64,000 nucleotides of DNA from Nothophaeocryptopus gaeumannii (taxonomy: Eukaryota > Ascomycota > Dothideomycetes > Mycosphaerellales > Mycosphaerellaceae): assembly GCA_031771865.1 (NCBI GenBank), contig JASISA010000041.1, positions 2,790,001 through 2,854,000 on the forward strand. The letters are read 5' to 3'. The notes under the pieces are model-generated. The model had not been told where the DNA came from. It worked only from the letters and a program-made list of their open reading frames with translations, and ran no database searches. Shown piece after piece: positions 42,472-54,305 of this stretch. Both the position numbers and the translations under genes were made by a program. Position 1 is the first letter of the stretch. Each line of letters starts with the position of its first letter.

Positions 42472-43070
42472 TCACAACTCCAAGTGGGTAAGACCTGGCA
42501 AGAGAAATGAAAACTGAGGTCCGAATATTCTGACAGTCATGGGAAGAAGTGCATGCTTCGCAACTGCGGCTCGGCGCTTGGGCATATAACCAATATGGAT
42601 CCACCGAGATATTTCCGGCAAACAGCTTCATTCAGAGTACTGGAGACTGGAGAAGCATGTGAAAGATACGGGAACGGAACCCCGTACTGACGTTCGCTCC
42701 GGATGAGGTCTGAGGGTGTCTTGCGAGTCCGAAATTCGGAGAATCCTTCTCACTCGTCTGGCGCAGGCTGATTAATGGAGCGCACAGAAGCTTGGCAAAG
42801 GCTTGCAGACCTATCACCCTTTTGCCAACTGGAGGAGCATTGGAGTCTGTTGATCGCACTTCGTACTGCGTCTAGCGCGTACAAAGACCTCCGAATGTGG
42901 CTGTGAGGTATGCGTGCCTTAGGCCTTGGTTGTTAATAGGCCTTCTGAGCTGGGTGTGTCCTGAGTCTTCCGTGTCCGTTGAACGATGAAGATAAAAAGG
43001 CTATTGCCAGAATCTTTCGGAGAACGGATACAGTCAACAAACACTCGCAACTCCAGAGATTGAAACAACA
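42472..43070. other. Intergenic
   Basis: About 600 bp separate the regulator and the NmrA-like gene, both on the plus strand. Likely the promoter of the latter. Chance frames only. Confidence 0.45.
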
Positions 43071-44080
43071 ATGGCTCCTTACCTCAAGAACATAGCCCTC
43101 ATCGGCGCCTCCGGCAACCTGGGTAGACCGACCCTTGAAGCTCTCCTCGCCAAAGGAGAACACAATATCACCATCATCACCCGTCCCTCCTCAACCGCCA
43201 CATTCCCCTCTCATCCCAATCTGACCATCAAATCCGGCACCTACGACGATGCTTCCTTCCTCCAATCTGCCCTGACAGGCATCGACGTCCTGGTCCTGAC
43301 GGTCTCCTTCTCGGCCCTAGGTGATCAGAACAAGATCTTCGGAGCAGCGGCGAAAGCTGGTGTCAAGTATGCGATTCCGAGCCATTTTGGAGCGGATCCG
43401 AGTAATGATAAGATTTATGAAGTGATGATGAAGCCTGTCGGATGGGAGAGGGAGTATGAGAGGATTCAGGGGTTGGGGATGAAGAGTATTTCGGTGGTTT
43501 GTAATAATTGGGTTGATCATGTGAGTTTCCCGCTGTGATCAGGATGATTGGAGGGAGAAGGGAATGGGCAGCTGGTTGTTTTCAGGCAACTCACAATAAG
43601 CTCTTCGGATTCAATGCTGAGGAGCGCACGGCTACAATCTGGACAGACAGCGTGCCGTTTTGCTGCACGACACTGCCGCAGCTCGGTCGAGCCATCGCAG
43701 CCATTCTCGCTCTTCCCAAAGAGACCCTTGAGAGTCAATTCGCAAACAAAAGTGCTTATATTTACTCCTTCCGCTTGACCCATGAAGAATGGTTCGCGGC
43801 TCTCTTGAAAGCGACAGATACCAAGGAGTCGGACTGGAAGGTTGAGAGGACATCCGGCAAAGGTCTCATCGAAGAGGGAACTCGGAAGGTCAAGGCTGGC
43901 AACCACTCGGGCTTGTTCGAGCTTATATATGGTACTCATGTTGAGCCTGGGTACGACAGCGACTATTCCGGGAAGGCTCACAATAAGTTGTTACAGCTGC
44001 CAGAGGAGGACATCGTCGAGGTCTTCCAAAAGGCGTTGAAGAACGTCAAGCCGGGCGATGGCCTGACACGACTGGAGTAG
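43071..44080 (+). CDS. NmrA-like / isoflavone-reductase-type NAD(P)-binding protein
   Basis: Two exons (43071-43520 and 43586-44080) give 314 residues. The N-terminal Rossmann fold has the NmrA motif GASGNLGRPTLEALL, and TRPSS after the second strand suits NADP preference. LVLTVSFSALGDQNKIFGAAAKAGVKYAIPSHFGAD is the usual third and fourth strand region. The intron is 65 nt with a GTGAGT donor. The second exon begins THNKLFGFNAEERTATIW, the substrate-lobe start. NmrA-like proteins range from redox-sensing regulators to reductases. The classical active-site lysine of PCBER-type reductases was not identified, so function is not assigned. It lies downstream of the C2H2 regulator on the same strand. 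Confidence 0.85.
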
Positions 44081-45320
44081 GCGTTCTTTGGAGCGAGAGA
44101 TGCCCGACCAGTGCCGTTGAACCGAATGAGTCTCTTAGTAGCATGTAGTTATCATGAAGAATGAAGCCCTTGTGGCACTTGAAGTCTTGCTTCCTCTGCA
44201 GTACAACAATCCGGACGGGCTCGGGCCGAGTGTGGCCTGTTGTGTTCCGTGCCGTGGCGTTCGTGAACTCCGAATGGTTGCTGTCTACAAATGAATTGCG
44301 GGTTTTCCGCTCAAGTTGCCGTATATGAATTCCGAGTGAAGATGCCAGATCCTTCCTGTACGATAATTACAACATCGCCTGAGCTGTTCTACCGGGTCAT
44401 GGGGCAGTAGTTCTAGTCGTATCTGCTAGAGAGGACCGTTCCACCGTACGACCGAGGATGTCCGTCCAATAGAGAAGCTGCCCACGCACGGCACTTCGAC
44501 GCTCGTGAGCTTCTGCAGCCTCGCGAGCTTTCACCGCAGCACAACTGACGCCGTCCCGCATGAGCAGCACGCGATGCTCACTGCAGGGAAGCGCCAAGAT
44601 GGACGGGATGTGCAGGCTAATGCAGCTTTGAATAGCTCTAAGAGGTGTGGTGCAGCGTCTGAGGAGCCTGTTCCGAATCATTTCCAAGCAGCGCGGGTAG
44701 AATATTGGGTCATCTGCTCTCTTCGTATCTCAAGGTGCGGGACAGTGGGACATTCCTAGAGCTGTGGTTGTTTGAGACGAAGGCTGGGACTCCACTCACA
44801 TATACCACCGCTATCAGTGGTATGCCCGCCTCTGCCGCAGACTTCAGGATGTGTCGGCGAAGCAGGCCGACGAGAAATTGAGAACCAAAGAAGATCTGAT
44901 CTGATCCTCTGCCAAGCGACAGGCTCGGTTTCCGATACGCACCTCTAACTCTCGTGTTCCTTCGCTCTCAAACAGCGTTATCAGTTGGAGCAGTCTTCTA
45001 TGCTCCAAGTGTCCATCAAGGCACTTGTCACGGCCTGTGATCGAGACAGAGCCCCCTTCACGCATCTGGAACGGTCAATCACCAGATCACGACCAGGATC
45101 CGGGTGACAAGGGCACGCGCCGGCTGACGGCAAAGCTGCACACACTGTCACTCGTGCACATCGTGTCCATATCACTACTGCGTGCCCGCTTGCGCCCTTC
45201 TCTGATCTCGCCGGCGAGTTTGGAATTCCGTGAAGGAAAGAAGATACAGCAGATGATGGTACTTTGGGTAGTTCTACCGGAGCCCACCCCGAGTCTCCTC
45301 CTACCGCTAAAGTCACCACG
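44081..45320. other. Intergenic, 1.2 kb, possible degraded coding on the minus strand
   Basis: No complete gene is visible. On the minus strand around 44790-44950 one frame reads DQIFFGSQFLVGLLRRHILK followed by a GTGAGT donor at about 44801, and a 96-codon frame lies at 44397-44687. They cannot be joined into a model I trust. They may be remains of a gene or chance. The plus strand near 45200-45320 should hold the CLC promoter and leader. Confidence 0.3.
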
Positions 45321-48242
45321 ATGCCGAAGTCGGTAGCTTCCTATCAAAGTCTGGCCTCAGTCACCGAGGACGACGGCGACGACGAATACGTTTTAGACGA
45401 GCACCAAGTAGAGGCGATCCGAAATGCCGCCCGCAACGCTACGCTCAGCCATACAACACCCGTCTCGCGTGTACACACACGAGACAATTCCGTGCAGAAT
45501 AGCAACCACCTTCCGTCGGTCTCAACATCGGATGGCAACTTGCGCGGGTTGCATATAAACATACCAGGCCGTCCAGCCATCGACGAGAGTACTGGCCTGT
45601 TAGCGAATCCTGACTCCGCCCGCCGTGATTATCGAAGTATACCAACGAGCGCTCCAGGAACGCCTGGACACCGTAATGGCATGCCCCGATCAGGCAGCTA
45701 TGTGCAATCCATGCGGACTGGAAGCCGACGGGGATCGTTTGCCAAAGGTCTCATGAAAGCACTTTCGGGTGCTAGCGATGAGCAACACGAGCGGGGACTT
45801 CGCAGAAACAAGCAGAAGCTATACTGGGACGATCGTATTTGGTACGATCAGTTTACATCCACCGATTGGGTACATGATAGCATCGCAGATGCATATCGCG
45901 TGAAAGAGCTGAGAAGAAGAAGGGATTTCAAAGGGAGGGTGCGAGCACTGTTCGATGGAGCCCAAGGATGGCTCCTGGTCTTCCTGATCGGATGCATCAC
46001 GGCGGGCTTTGCGTACGTGATTGATGTTACCGAAGCCACCATCTTCGACCTCAAGACTGGATACTGTACCACGGCATGGTGGTATAGTAAGCGAGAATGC
46101 TGTGAGGGAGCCAGCATTTGTGACAATTGGCATCGCTGGTCTGCCCTTGCCAACTTAGACGGCAGTGCCAACGTCTGGGCGGACTGGGGCGCCTTCACAG
46201 GATGGTGCCTGGCTTTGTCCCTGTTGAGCTGTGTCATCACCCTGCAGACCAAAACCACCATTTCGTCCGCCATCTCCCTATCTACGTTGGATGAGAACCT
46301 CGCAGCAGACCACCACGACCTGTCGAAGTCTGGAACGGAGGGTGGAAGAGGGGCCAGGAGCGGATACACCAGTGGCTACGTCAGCCCGACTCAACGGTTT
46401 CGCGATGCAGTCTCGCGACCTCCCGTCACCTACTACCCGGCCGCTGGTAGCGGCGTGGCTGAAGTTCGAGTTATTCTGTCTGGCTTCGTCTTGCATGGGT
46501 ATCTGGGTGTTCGAACACTGATGTGCAAGACCGTTGGCCTGATACTGAGCGTTGCATCAGGGCTGTCCATCGGAAAAGAAGGGCCTTACGTTCACATCGC
46601 AACATGTATCGGCAACGTCACGTCTCGAATGTCGGGAAAGTATCGCAACAACGATGCCAAGCGACGAGAGCTACTATCAGCCTCAGCTGCAGCAGGTGTT
46701 GCAGTGGCATTTGGTGCACCAATAGGTGGTGTGCTGTTCAGCTTGGAAGAAGTCAGCTACTACTTCCCACCAAAGACGCTCTTCCGAACGTTCTTCTGCT
46801 GCATCGCGGCCGCACTGTCGCTGAAGTTCCTGAATCCGTACGGCACCGGCAAGATTGTGCTCTTCGAGGTGCGCTACCTGGTCGATTGGAAGTTCTTCGA
46901 GATTATCGCCTTCGCGTGCTTGGGAGTTCTGGGTGGCACCTTAGGTGCAATGTTCATCAAAGCCACGAGAATTTGGGCAAAGACGTTCCGCCGCCTTAGC
47001 GTCATCAAGAAGTATCCGATGTATGAGGTTGCCGTAGTCGCGCTGGTCACTGGTCTGATCAGCTTCTGGAATAGATACACCAGACTGCCTGTGGCCGAGC
47101 TGTTGTACGAGCTGTCTGCTCCATGCAGCAGCTTTTCGGGCTCTGGGTCTGCTCTGTGCCCAACTGAGGATCAGATTCCAGCTACTATCTGGTATTTGAC
47201 GATTGCCTTTGTCATCAAGGCGTTTCTCACCACTGTCACATTTGGTACGAAAGTACCAGCCGGTATCTACGTGCCATCCATGGTGGTGGGTGGTCTGCTC
47301 GGCCGAATAGTCGGTCACATCGTCCAGCTGCTGACTCTGAAGTATCCGGATCTGGCCTTCTTCGCGCACTGTCCTAATGATGGCAACCCGGAGGCTTGTG
47401 TCGTCCCTGGGGTATATGCGCTCGTCATGGCTGGAGCTACCATGTGTGGTGTCACAAGACTCTCGGTCACACTCGCGGTCATTCTATTCGAGTTGACCGG
47501 AAGCTTGGAGCACGTGCTCCCGTTCTCATTGGGCGTCTTGATTGCCAAATGGACGGCCGATGCGCTTGAGCCACTGAGCATCTACGACTTACTGACAGAC
47601 ATGAACGCGTATCCCTATTTGGATCACAAAGTCCGACCAGTCTTCGATACCGATCTCGGCGACATCGTGCCCGAGCCGACACCAAACAGATTCATTGACA
47701 TCTCGGAGTCGTCCTTGGTACCGGCGAAGCAGTTACGCTTCAAGCTCGAATACTTGCACATGGCAGGTGAACTTGATGGGGGATTGCCGATCATCAAGAA
47801 CCATGTCTTGGTCGGCCTTATTCCTGGTCCAGATCTGGAATATGCTCTGGATCGTCTGGATAATGAAGACGAGGCGATGTGCCTTATGAATGCACATGAT
47901 CAAGCCATGAATCACAATTTGAGGCCAAGCACGGCAGTGACAGTCGAGTCGGACGAAGAGGACACCGCTGATGAAGCGCAACATCCAAGGAGATTGGGTA
48001 CCGAGGTCGCGGATGATCCTAGTGGTTTCACTGCCTATATCGACCCTTCACCTGTGGCGTTGGATATCACTAGCCCAATGGATCTGGTTTTTGAATGCTT
48101 TTCGAAGCTCGGGCTGCGATATATATGCGTGTTGCACGAAGGCAAGTACGCTGGCATGGTACATAAGAAGGCGTTTGTACGATATGTGAAGATGGTGCAT
48201 GATGAGGAGAAGCTCGGGAGGATGGGAGACCAGCCTTCTTGA
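45321..48242 (+). CDS. CLC-family chloride transporter with C-terminal CBS pair
   Basis: The frame from ATG 45321 encodes 973 residues; the track of open codons upstream begins with TTG. A Ser/Arg-rich cytosolic N-terminus (about 1-215) precedes the CLC pore region. All ion-path signatures are present: GSGVAEVR in place of GSGIPE, GKEGPYVH with the gating glutamate, and GTKVPAGIYVPSM for the third. The glutamate points to the Cl-/H+ exchanger type found in endosomes and the Golgi (yeast Gef1 group) rather than a plain channel. Two CBS domains at the C-terminus (about 810-960) are interrupted by an acidic insert. The stop is TGA. The length exceeds Gef1 because of the N-terminal extension. Confidence 0.92.
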   Translation: MPKSVASYQSLASVTEDDGDDEYVLDEHQVEAIRNAARNATLSHTTPVSRVHTRDNSVQNSNHLPSVSTSDGNLRGLHINIPGRPAIDESTGLLANPDSARRDYRSIPTSAPGTPGHRNGMPRSGSYVQSMRTGSRRGSFAKGLMKALSGASDEQHERGLRRNKQKLYWDDRIWYDQFTSTDWVHDSIADAYRVKELRRRRDFKGRVRALFDGAQGWLLVFLIGCITAGFAYVIDVTEATIFDLKTGYCTTAWWYSKRECCEGASICDNWHRWSALANLDGSANVWADWGAFTGWCLALSLLSCVITLQTKTTISSAISLSTLDENLAADHHDLSKSGTEGGRGARSGYTSGYVSPTQRFRDAVSRPPVTYYPAAGSGVAEVRVILSGFVLHGYLGVRTLMCKTVGLILSVASGLSIGKEGPYVHIATCIGNVTSRMSGKYRNNDAKRRELLSASAAAGVAVAFGAPIGGVLFSLEEVSYYFPPKTLFRTFFCCIAAALSLKFLNPYGTGKIVLFEVRYLVDWKFFEIIAFACLGVLGGTLGAMFIKATRIWAKTFRRLSVIKKYPMYEVAVVALVTGLISFWNRYTRLPVAELLYELSAPCSSFSGSGSALCPTEDQIPATIWYLTIAFVIKAFLTTVTFGTKVPAGIYVPSMVVGGLLGRIVGHIVQLLTLKYPDLAFFAHCPNDGNPEACVVPGVYALVMAGATMCGVTRLSVTLAVILFELTGSLEHVLPFSLGVLIAKWTADALEPLSIYDLLTDMNAYPYLDHKVRPVFDTDLGDIVPEPTPNRFIDISESSLVPAKQLRFKLEYLHMAGELDGGLPIIKNHVLVGLIPGPDLEYALDRLDNEDEAMCLMNAHDQAMNHNLRPSTAVTVESDEEDTADEAQHPRRLGTEVADDPSGFTAYIDPSPVALDITSPMDLVFECFSKLGLRYICVLHEGKYAGMVHKKAFVRYVKMVHDEEKLGRMGDQPS

Positions 48243-49005
48243 GCTGTCTTGTCTGAGAAGGTCTATGGCATTGACTTGCGTGACGAGTCACGACCAGGGC
48301 GTTTGGGATTGCATTTGGTGAGAGCGTTCGAGCGAGCATATTCGGAGTCAAGGTGTTTTGAGATGGGTAGGCGCGAGCTTTCGGCATGCACTGCGTGTTA
48401 TATGTATAATGATATGAACCAGACCTTGTACGGTACGCAATGTCTATGAAGTTCCCACCGTCCATGTGTATAAGGTACGCGTTATCCTCACTCACGCATC
48501 CCGGGAAACTTCACCAGGATCCGGAACAGTGACGCATCTTCCGCAGACGACGCGCCTCGCTCCTGCCGTAGCATAGTCAGCGTTCCAGCGACTTCCATGC
48601 GTGTCACACACGCGTTACACTGAAGCACCAGCACACTTAGCAGACGACTGAGTAGAGGCAGCCGGACACGACGCGTCGGAAGGCGGAGAAAGGCTCGGGA
48701 CACAAACACGGGCACGGATGCCACATGCGGGTGAAGGTGAAGGCAACGCCAAGCATTCGTCTAACGTCAGGGCCAAACTGCCAGACAGCACCCTCCAAAC
48801 GTCACGGGTGACAACAACAACAACAACACACCGCCCTCACACTCCGCCGCCTACCTTCCTTTCTCCGAGAGTGCACCGCCCGACCGTAACGCCACATGCC
48901 TCGCTGAGCTTCCACGCCGCCCGCGTCTCCAGCGACGACTTTGCAAGAATTCTTCAACGAACCCTGAGGCTGCTGGCTTTGGCCATACAGCCTCACCTTT
49001 AACAG
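48243..49005. other. Intergenic / leader of the deubiquitinase gene
   Basis: About 760 bp. It should contain the promoter and an upstream exon carrying the start codon of the deubiquitinase, which I could not place. A short (AAC)n run lies at about 48811-48828. Confidence 0.4.
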
Positions 49006-52000
49006 AATCCTGGCTTCGTCGCAGAAGAAACGCAAGATTGCGCCTTTTGCCAGTACTACCAATACATCAGATAATCCTCCGCCCAGTGGCGAGCAGCAAC
49101 AGAGTCAAACAGCGCCGCTTTTTAACCAACCCTCGCTTTCCGCCCACGCTCGCTCCTCCCCTTCATCCTCGCCCTTGCACGTGCCGAGCACCACCGCAGG
49201 CAGTGACGCTCCGAGCCCAACGAGCAGTAACACTACGAACGGCCCGCGTCCACCGAGCCCGCCGCGATTTATCCCAACAAATCTGCGCGACGAAGTGTTG
49301 CCCAGCCGAGAGGAAGGAGGAAACAGCCCGAGTGCTGCATTGGCCGGCGTGTCGATCAACGAGAGCATGTCAAGCAATAAAGAGGATGGAACTGCTGAGA
49401 AGCAGAGTGCGGAGGAGCAGCCGCCGAATGGCATTGTCAGCCCCGGCAGGACGCTGGGGGCTAGAAGCGCAAGTCCGGCCAAGAGGAGGGCAGAGGATAT
49501 GGAGGATCCGCCAAAGGTATGCGGTAGCTTCACAAAGGAGCCCGAGGGACATACGGACTTTGATGAGGTCATGACGGGTATGACACCTGCAAGTCAGTCC
49601 GGTGAGACGCAGCAAGAAACGCAGGCGGACAGCGTGGGCAGCTCTGTGGATGGCACGTCTGCCAGCACGTTGGGAACAAGTTTCCAGGCTGAAGAGCCAC
49701 CTCCGTATTCCGAGCAGGATCAGAACATCACGAAGGCCACGAAGACTCATGTCAGCTACACCACCGAACAGATCGACCAGCAAGTCTATAAGGTTTCACA
49801 GATGCACTCGGATGAGCTTCAGGAAGGCGACAGAGGAGTCGTCATCTCGAAGAAGTGGCTGAATCGCGTGCTGTCACGTACGACGGAGAATCTCACAAGT
49901 GGAACATTCTCCAAAGCGACGAGAGAAGGGCCGATTGGGCCACTGGACAATACCGACATCGTTCCAGAAGGAGCGTTCGATGAACCTCTACTGCATGATG
50001 CGCACGGTCAAGATTTCATCCCGCTCAAGGACGGTCTCACCTACGGCGAAGATTTCGACGTTCTCCCTCATGGGGCATGGGGCGCGATAGTGGGAGACTA
50101 TGCTCACGTCGATGGACAGAGGAAACCGATTGTTCGGTACGCACACAACACTGCACCTCCAGAGGCTACTCAGGCAAACATCGCGTACGAGTTGAACCCG
50201 CCGATCATTACGGTCCGAAAGGTCTCTCAGTCGAAGACCAAGCAAACGTCTGCTTCAAGCAATGGGGTCAACGCGAGGTTTAAGCACTACGGTCGAACCA
50301 ATGCCGACGATGCTGCTCGACTGGTGACATCACGTTCGGAGAGACTGCAAAAGTTCCTTGTTCGGGCGAAAGAGGCTGCCCAAATTCCCGTCACAACCAA
50401 AGTAAAGCTTTGGAGGGTCTTGGACACGGAGTCTGTTGCCGTGGATGAGCCTCAGAACAAGCAACCTGGTGTTCTTTCTCCACCGGCATCGAGAGCAGCA
50501 TCGCCCTCCAAGCCCGATACACCGACCCAAGTCAAGCTCATCGTGGATAGCGACACGTTTAGCAAGATGGAAGTCGGAAAAGACATGGAGTACCTTGACT
50601 TTCCAGACCAGACAAATAACAGCAACTACAACGGCAAGAGCACCATGGAACTTGCTGGATTCTTCCAGAGTGGCACGATTCTGCTTGAAGAGCAAATCGG
50701 CGGCCCTGCCGGCGGCGAGTACTCGTCCGATTCCAAAAGGCCTGCTACCAAGAGCTTCCTTAACAAGAATGGACCGAAGTCGAAGAATGGTTCAGCACCT
50801 ACTTCTGGTCGGACAAGCCCCGCGCCTGGTGGCATGATGACTAGAGGTCGCACATTGAAGAATGGCCGTACGCGTGGGTGTGTCGGGCTCAGCAACCTCG
50901 GCAACACCTGCTACATGAACTCTGCTCTTCAATGCATACGAAGCGTGGAAGAGCTTGCCGTGTACTTCCTTACAGGCAAATATAAGAAGGAGATCAACAA
51001 CGACAATCCACTTGGCCACTACGGCAAGATGGCGAATGCGTACGCTGGTGTTCTTCGAGGCATCTATCAGAGTTCTGCTGGATCGTTCAGTCCGAATGAC
51101 TTCAAACGAACACTTGGTAGCGCTTCCGCAATATTCTCCGGATACGGACAGCAAGATTCGCAAGAATTCCTCAGCTTCCTTGTCGATGCTCTTCACGAGG
51201 ATTTGAATCGCATTCAAAAGAAGCCGTATATCGAGAATCCTGATTCGGAGGACAGCAAGGTTCACGATCCGGAGTACATCAAAGAGCTTGGGCAGACGTA
51301 TCGGAACAATCACAAGGCTCGAAACGACTCGATAGCGATGGACTTGTTCAGCGGCTTCTACAAGAACACGATGGAATGTCCCGTCTGCGAGAAAGTGAGC
51401 GTCACATTTGATCCTTATTCATTGGTGACGGTTCAGTTGCCTGTCAACGCTACGTTCACACACACCTACGCATACTTCCCGCTCCACGGCAGACCGGTGC
51501 TGCATCATCTTGACGTCGATAAGAACGCTTCGATCAGGACGCTCAAGTCTACGATCGGCAAGAAGCACCATGTTGATGCAGACCGCCTTTGGGTCATCGA
51601 GAACTACCAGAACAAGGTCTACAAGGTGTTCGACGATCAGACCACAATGGGCGAGGCGCAAATCAGCGCGGGTGACCACATATTCATTTACGAGCTCGAG
51701 CAGGCGCCGAAGAATGTGGCGAGAAAGGCGTACAATTATTCGTACATTCCATCTTCGTCCCAGAGCGATAAAGTGCCTCCTGAAGGCATGAATTCGGAGC
51801 TCGCGGAACGTTTCGCTGTGCCCGTTCTCAACCGGACGAAGGGTAAGAGCGATAGCTACGGACTCGACATGCATCCACTCTACGTCACCCTGACACGTGA
51901 GGAGGCCAAAGACTATGAGACCATTCTCAAGAAGGTTCTTGTTGCTGTGGCGAATATTACCAGCAGGCCCATTCTTAAAGAGTTTGAGGATCATAATGCT

Positions 52001-53975
52001 CAATCAGGCCACGTAGAGGAGATTGATGAGGACAAAGAGCAGGCCACTACTGAGGATGCTGCTGGCGTTAGTGACCACTCGGCACAATCCGAGGATGGCT
52101 ACGTCAACGTTTCGCTCGACAAATCAACGGAAGACACTACGATGATGAACAACCACGACGGCCAAGCCCCGGAATCCGATGAGACGTACGTGCCTGCAAA
52201 CTTCTTGGACCCGCAGTACTTCTTGTCCCCAGCCTTGCGACAGGAGCTCTTCGAGCTCCAGGTCCTGGCGTCAACTGAGAACATTCACTGCTCTGGCTTC
52301 AATTCCTTCAAGGAGTCTGGTGTCAGGGGAATGTACGACCGTGTGAAGAAGCCTTCCCGGAGAACATCTCTTCAGTCGGCATCTTCTGAAGAATCGACGA
52401 CCAGCACCGGATCGGGAGACCAAGCCAACGAAGAGAGTGAAGAGGAAGGCACCGGCATCAATGACGAGCCAGACATTGTCATTGGCGAGCAGGCTCTCTC
52501 GGCTGAGACTGTCGAAGAGAGCGAGGACGAACTGGCAGCCGGGAACACAACACTAATGGAGCCCAGTTCAGTTGAGAATAACGCCCGGAGTGGTAGAGGG
52601 ACCAAGCGCAATAAGAAGAACAAGAAGGGCAAGAAGGGGCGAAGGAACCAGAAGACTTATGCCAAGAATGGCCACGCTGTTAATGGTCAGCAGGCTCGCA
52701 CCGTCTTTGGCGGTAAACGTCCGCCCAGCAGTGAAGATAGTCCTTACTACGTACAGCTCGGCGATGCTATCGTCCTAGACTGGCGGCCGGATGCGTGGGA
52801 CAGCTTGTTTGGCGGCGATCCAAACACCGCGGATGACTTCCGCGGACATCCATTCATGGACTGGGACGGGAAAAATGGTACGTACTTTCCTGATCCGGAG
52901 CAAGAGGCGCGGCGGCAGAAGGTGGAGAGGCGCAAGAAGCATGGCGTGACTCTAGATGACTGCTTTGATGTGACAAGTCGATCTGAGGTGCTGTCTGATG
53001 ATAATGAGTGGTATTGCAACCGTTGCAAGGAGCTGCGTAAGGCGACGAAGACGCTCGAGATCTGGACCGCACCGGACATTCTCGTCGTCCACTTGAAGCG
53101 TTTCGGAGGGACGCGATCATTCAGAGACAAGCTCGATCTCTTCGTCGACTACCCACTGGAAGGCTTGGACATGACTAGCAGAGTTGGGGTTAAGGAAGAG
53201 GGCAAGGAGTACATATACGACTTGTTCGCTGTGGACAATCACTACGGTGGTCTTGGTGGAGGCCACTATACGGCCATGGCCAAGAACTTCCACGATGGAG
53301 AGTGGTATGACTACAATGGTAAGTCTGACATCAGGTGGCCTTTTGCGAGCCTCGACTAATACTCCGACAGACTCTAGCTGTTCCAAGATCGGTGGAGATA
53401 GGCTACACTCTGCAGCAGCATACCTACTCTTCTACCGTCGACGATCTGACAAGCCTCTTGGATCACAATACCTTCAAGAGCTCGTCACCGAATACCGTAA
53501 CCCACCAAATGCATCTGACGACGATGAGTCGGGGGAAGGGCGGCTCGGCGATCCAACTCATTCCTCAACATCCAATGGGTCGCCGAGCATATCAGCCGTA
53601 GCAGGAGTCGGGGCGAAGAACAACCAGAAGGGACTCGGCGCAAATGGTGGAGCTGGAGCAGGCAACACTCTGACGCAGAAGACAACGACGAATGAGACAT
53701 TCACCAGCCAAACCCCTGAGTGGAGCTTCGCGAACATCAGCGGTGCCGACAATCTTTTGGACAACGTTGATGATGACGACAATGGTAGTACCACTGCGCA
53801 AGGTGACGATTCGGGCTTCAACTCTTCGGAAGATGCTTCCATGCGTGACTACACCAATGGTTCGAACTCTCCAACTGACAAACAATTCATTGAATTCAAG
53901 GCTTCGGATGCAGGGGAGTCTCCGGTGGAATTGCCAGTTTTTGACATCCATCCTGACGGCGGTGAAATGGATTAG
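49006..53975 (+). CDS. Ubiquitin-specific protease, Ubp12/USP15-like with DUSP domain
   Basis: Two exons are clear (49006-53318 and 53371-53975). The initiator is unresolved: the frame is open and protein-like (KKRKIAPFASTTN) from an AG acceptor at 49004-49005 but has no ATG before 49367, so an upstream exon is expected. Order: Ser/Pro-rich N-terminus, DUSP region (about GDRGVVISKKWLNRVLSR to FDVLPHGAW), a ubiquitin-like/linker part, then the USP domain. The Cys box GLSNLGNTCYMNSALQCI holds the catalytic Cys; the His box reads GGLGGGHYTAMAKN near 53265. Two Cys pairs (CPVC, CNRC) form the zinc finger of the fingers subdomain. The last intron is 52 nt. The enzyme removes ubiquitin from substrates. 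The stop is TAG with an open frame behind it. Confidence 0.88.
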
Positions 53976-54305
53976 TCGTTCATGCAGCCTCAAGTCGAAT
54001 TCGATTCACTGGATCTTGGCCCGAGCACAGACGACACAATGGATACACGGCTACTAGCTATTGCGCGCCACGCGAGGGCTGTGAGTGAAAGATCCAGGCA
54101 TGACATGGGAGCAGCATCATTAGATGAAGATGTGTTCATGGGAGCGCCGACGCCATCTTATGAGCATCATCGCAGAAACAGTACATGCGTGCAAACCGGA
54201 GCGCCGCCAACGCCCCCGCCCTATGAGCATCATCATCGCAGGGGCAGCACATGCGTGGAAAGAGGGGCGCCGTCGACGGTGATGCCGATTGAAGCTGAAG
54301 CTTAG
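53976..54305 (+). other. In-frame 109-codon extension behind the deubiquitinase stop codon, with tandem repeat
   Basis: Directly after the TAG at 53973-53975 the same frame stays open for 109 codons to a TAG at 54303-54305. The sequence is protein-like (VEFDSLDLGPSTDD, LLAIARHARAVSERSRHDM). It contains a tandem imperfect repeat of about 20-22 residues: GAPTPSYEHHRRNSTC, then GAPPTPPPYEHHHRRGSTC, each with an RRxS motif that fits basophilic kinases such as PKA. Several differences between the copies are silent. The stop could be read through, removed by an in-frame 51-nt intron (GT at about 53925, CTGAC at about 53953, AG at the TAG itself; the GTGGAA donor is weak), or be a recent nonsense change. 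Confidence 0.5.

Noticed and set aside
2370..54305. Reassignment of TAG to a sense codon
   Set aside because: Other intact genes in the window end naturally at TAG.
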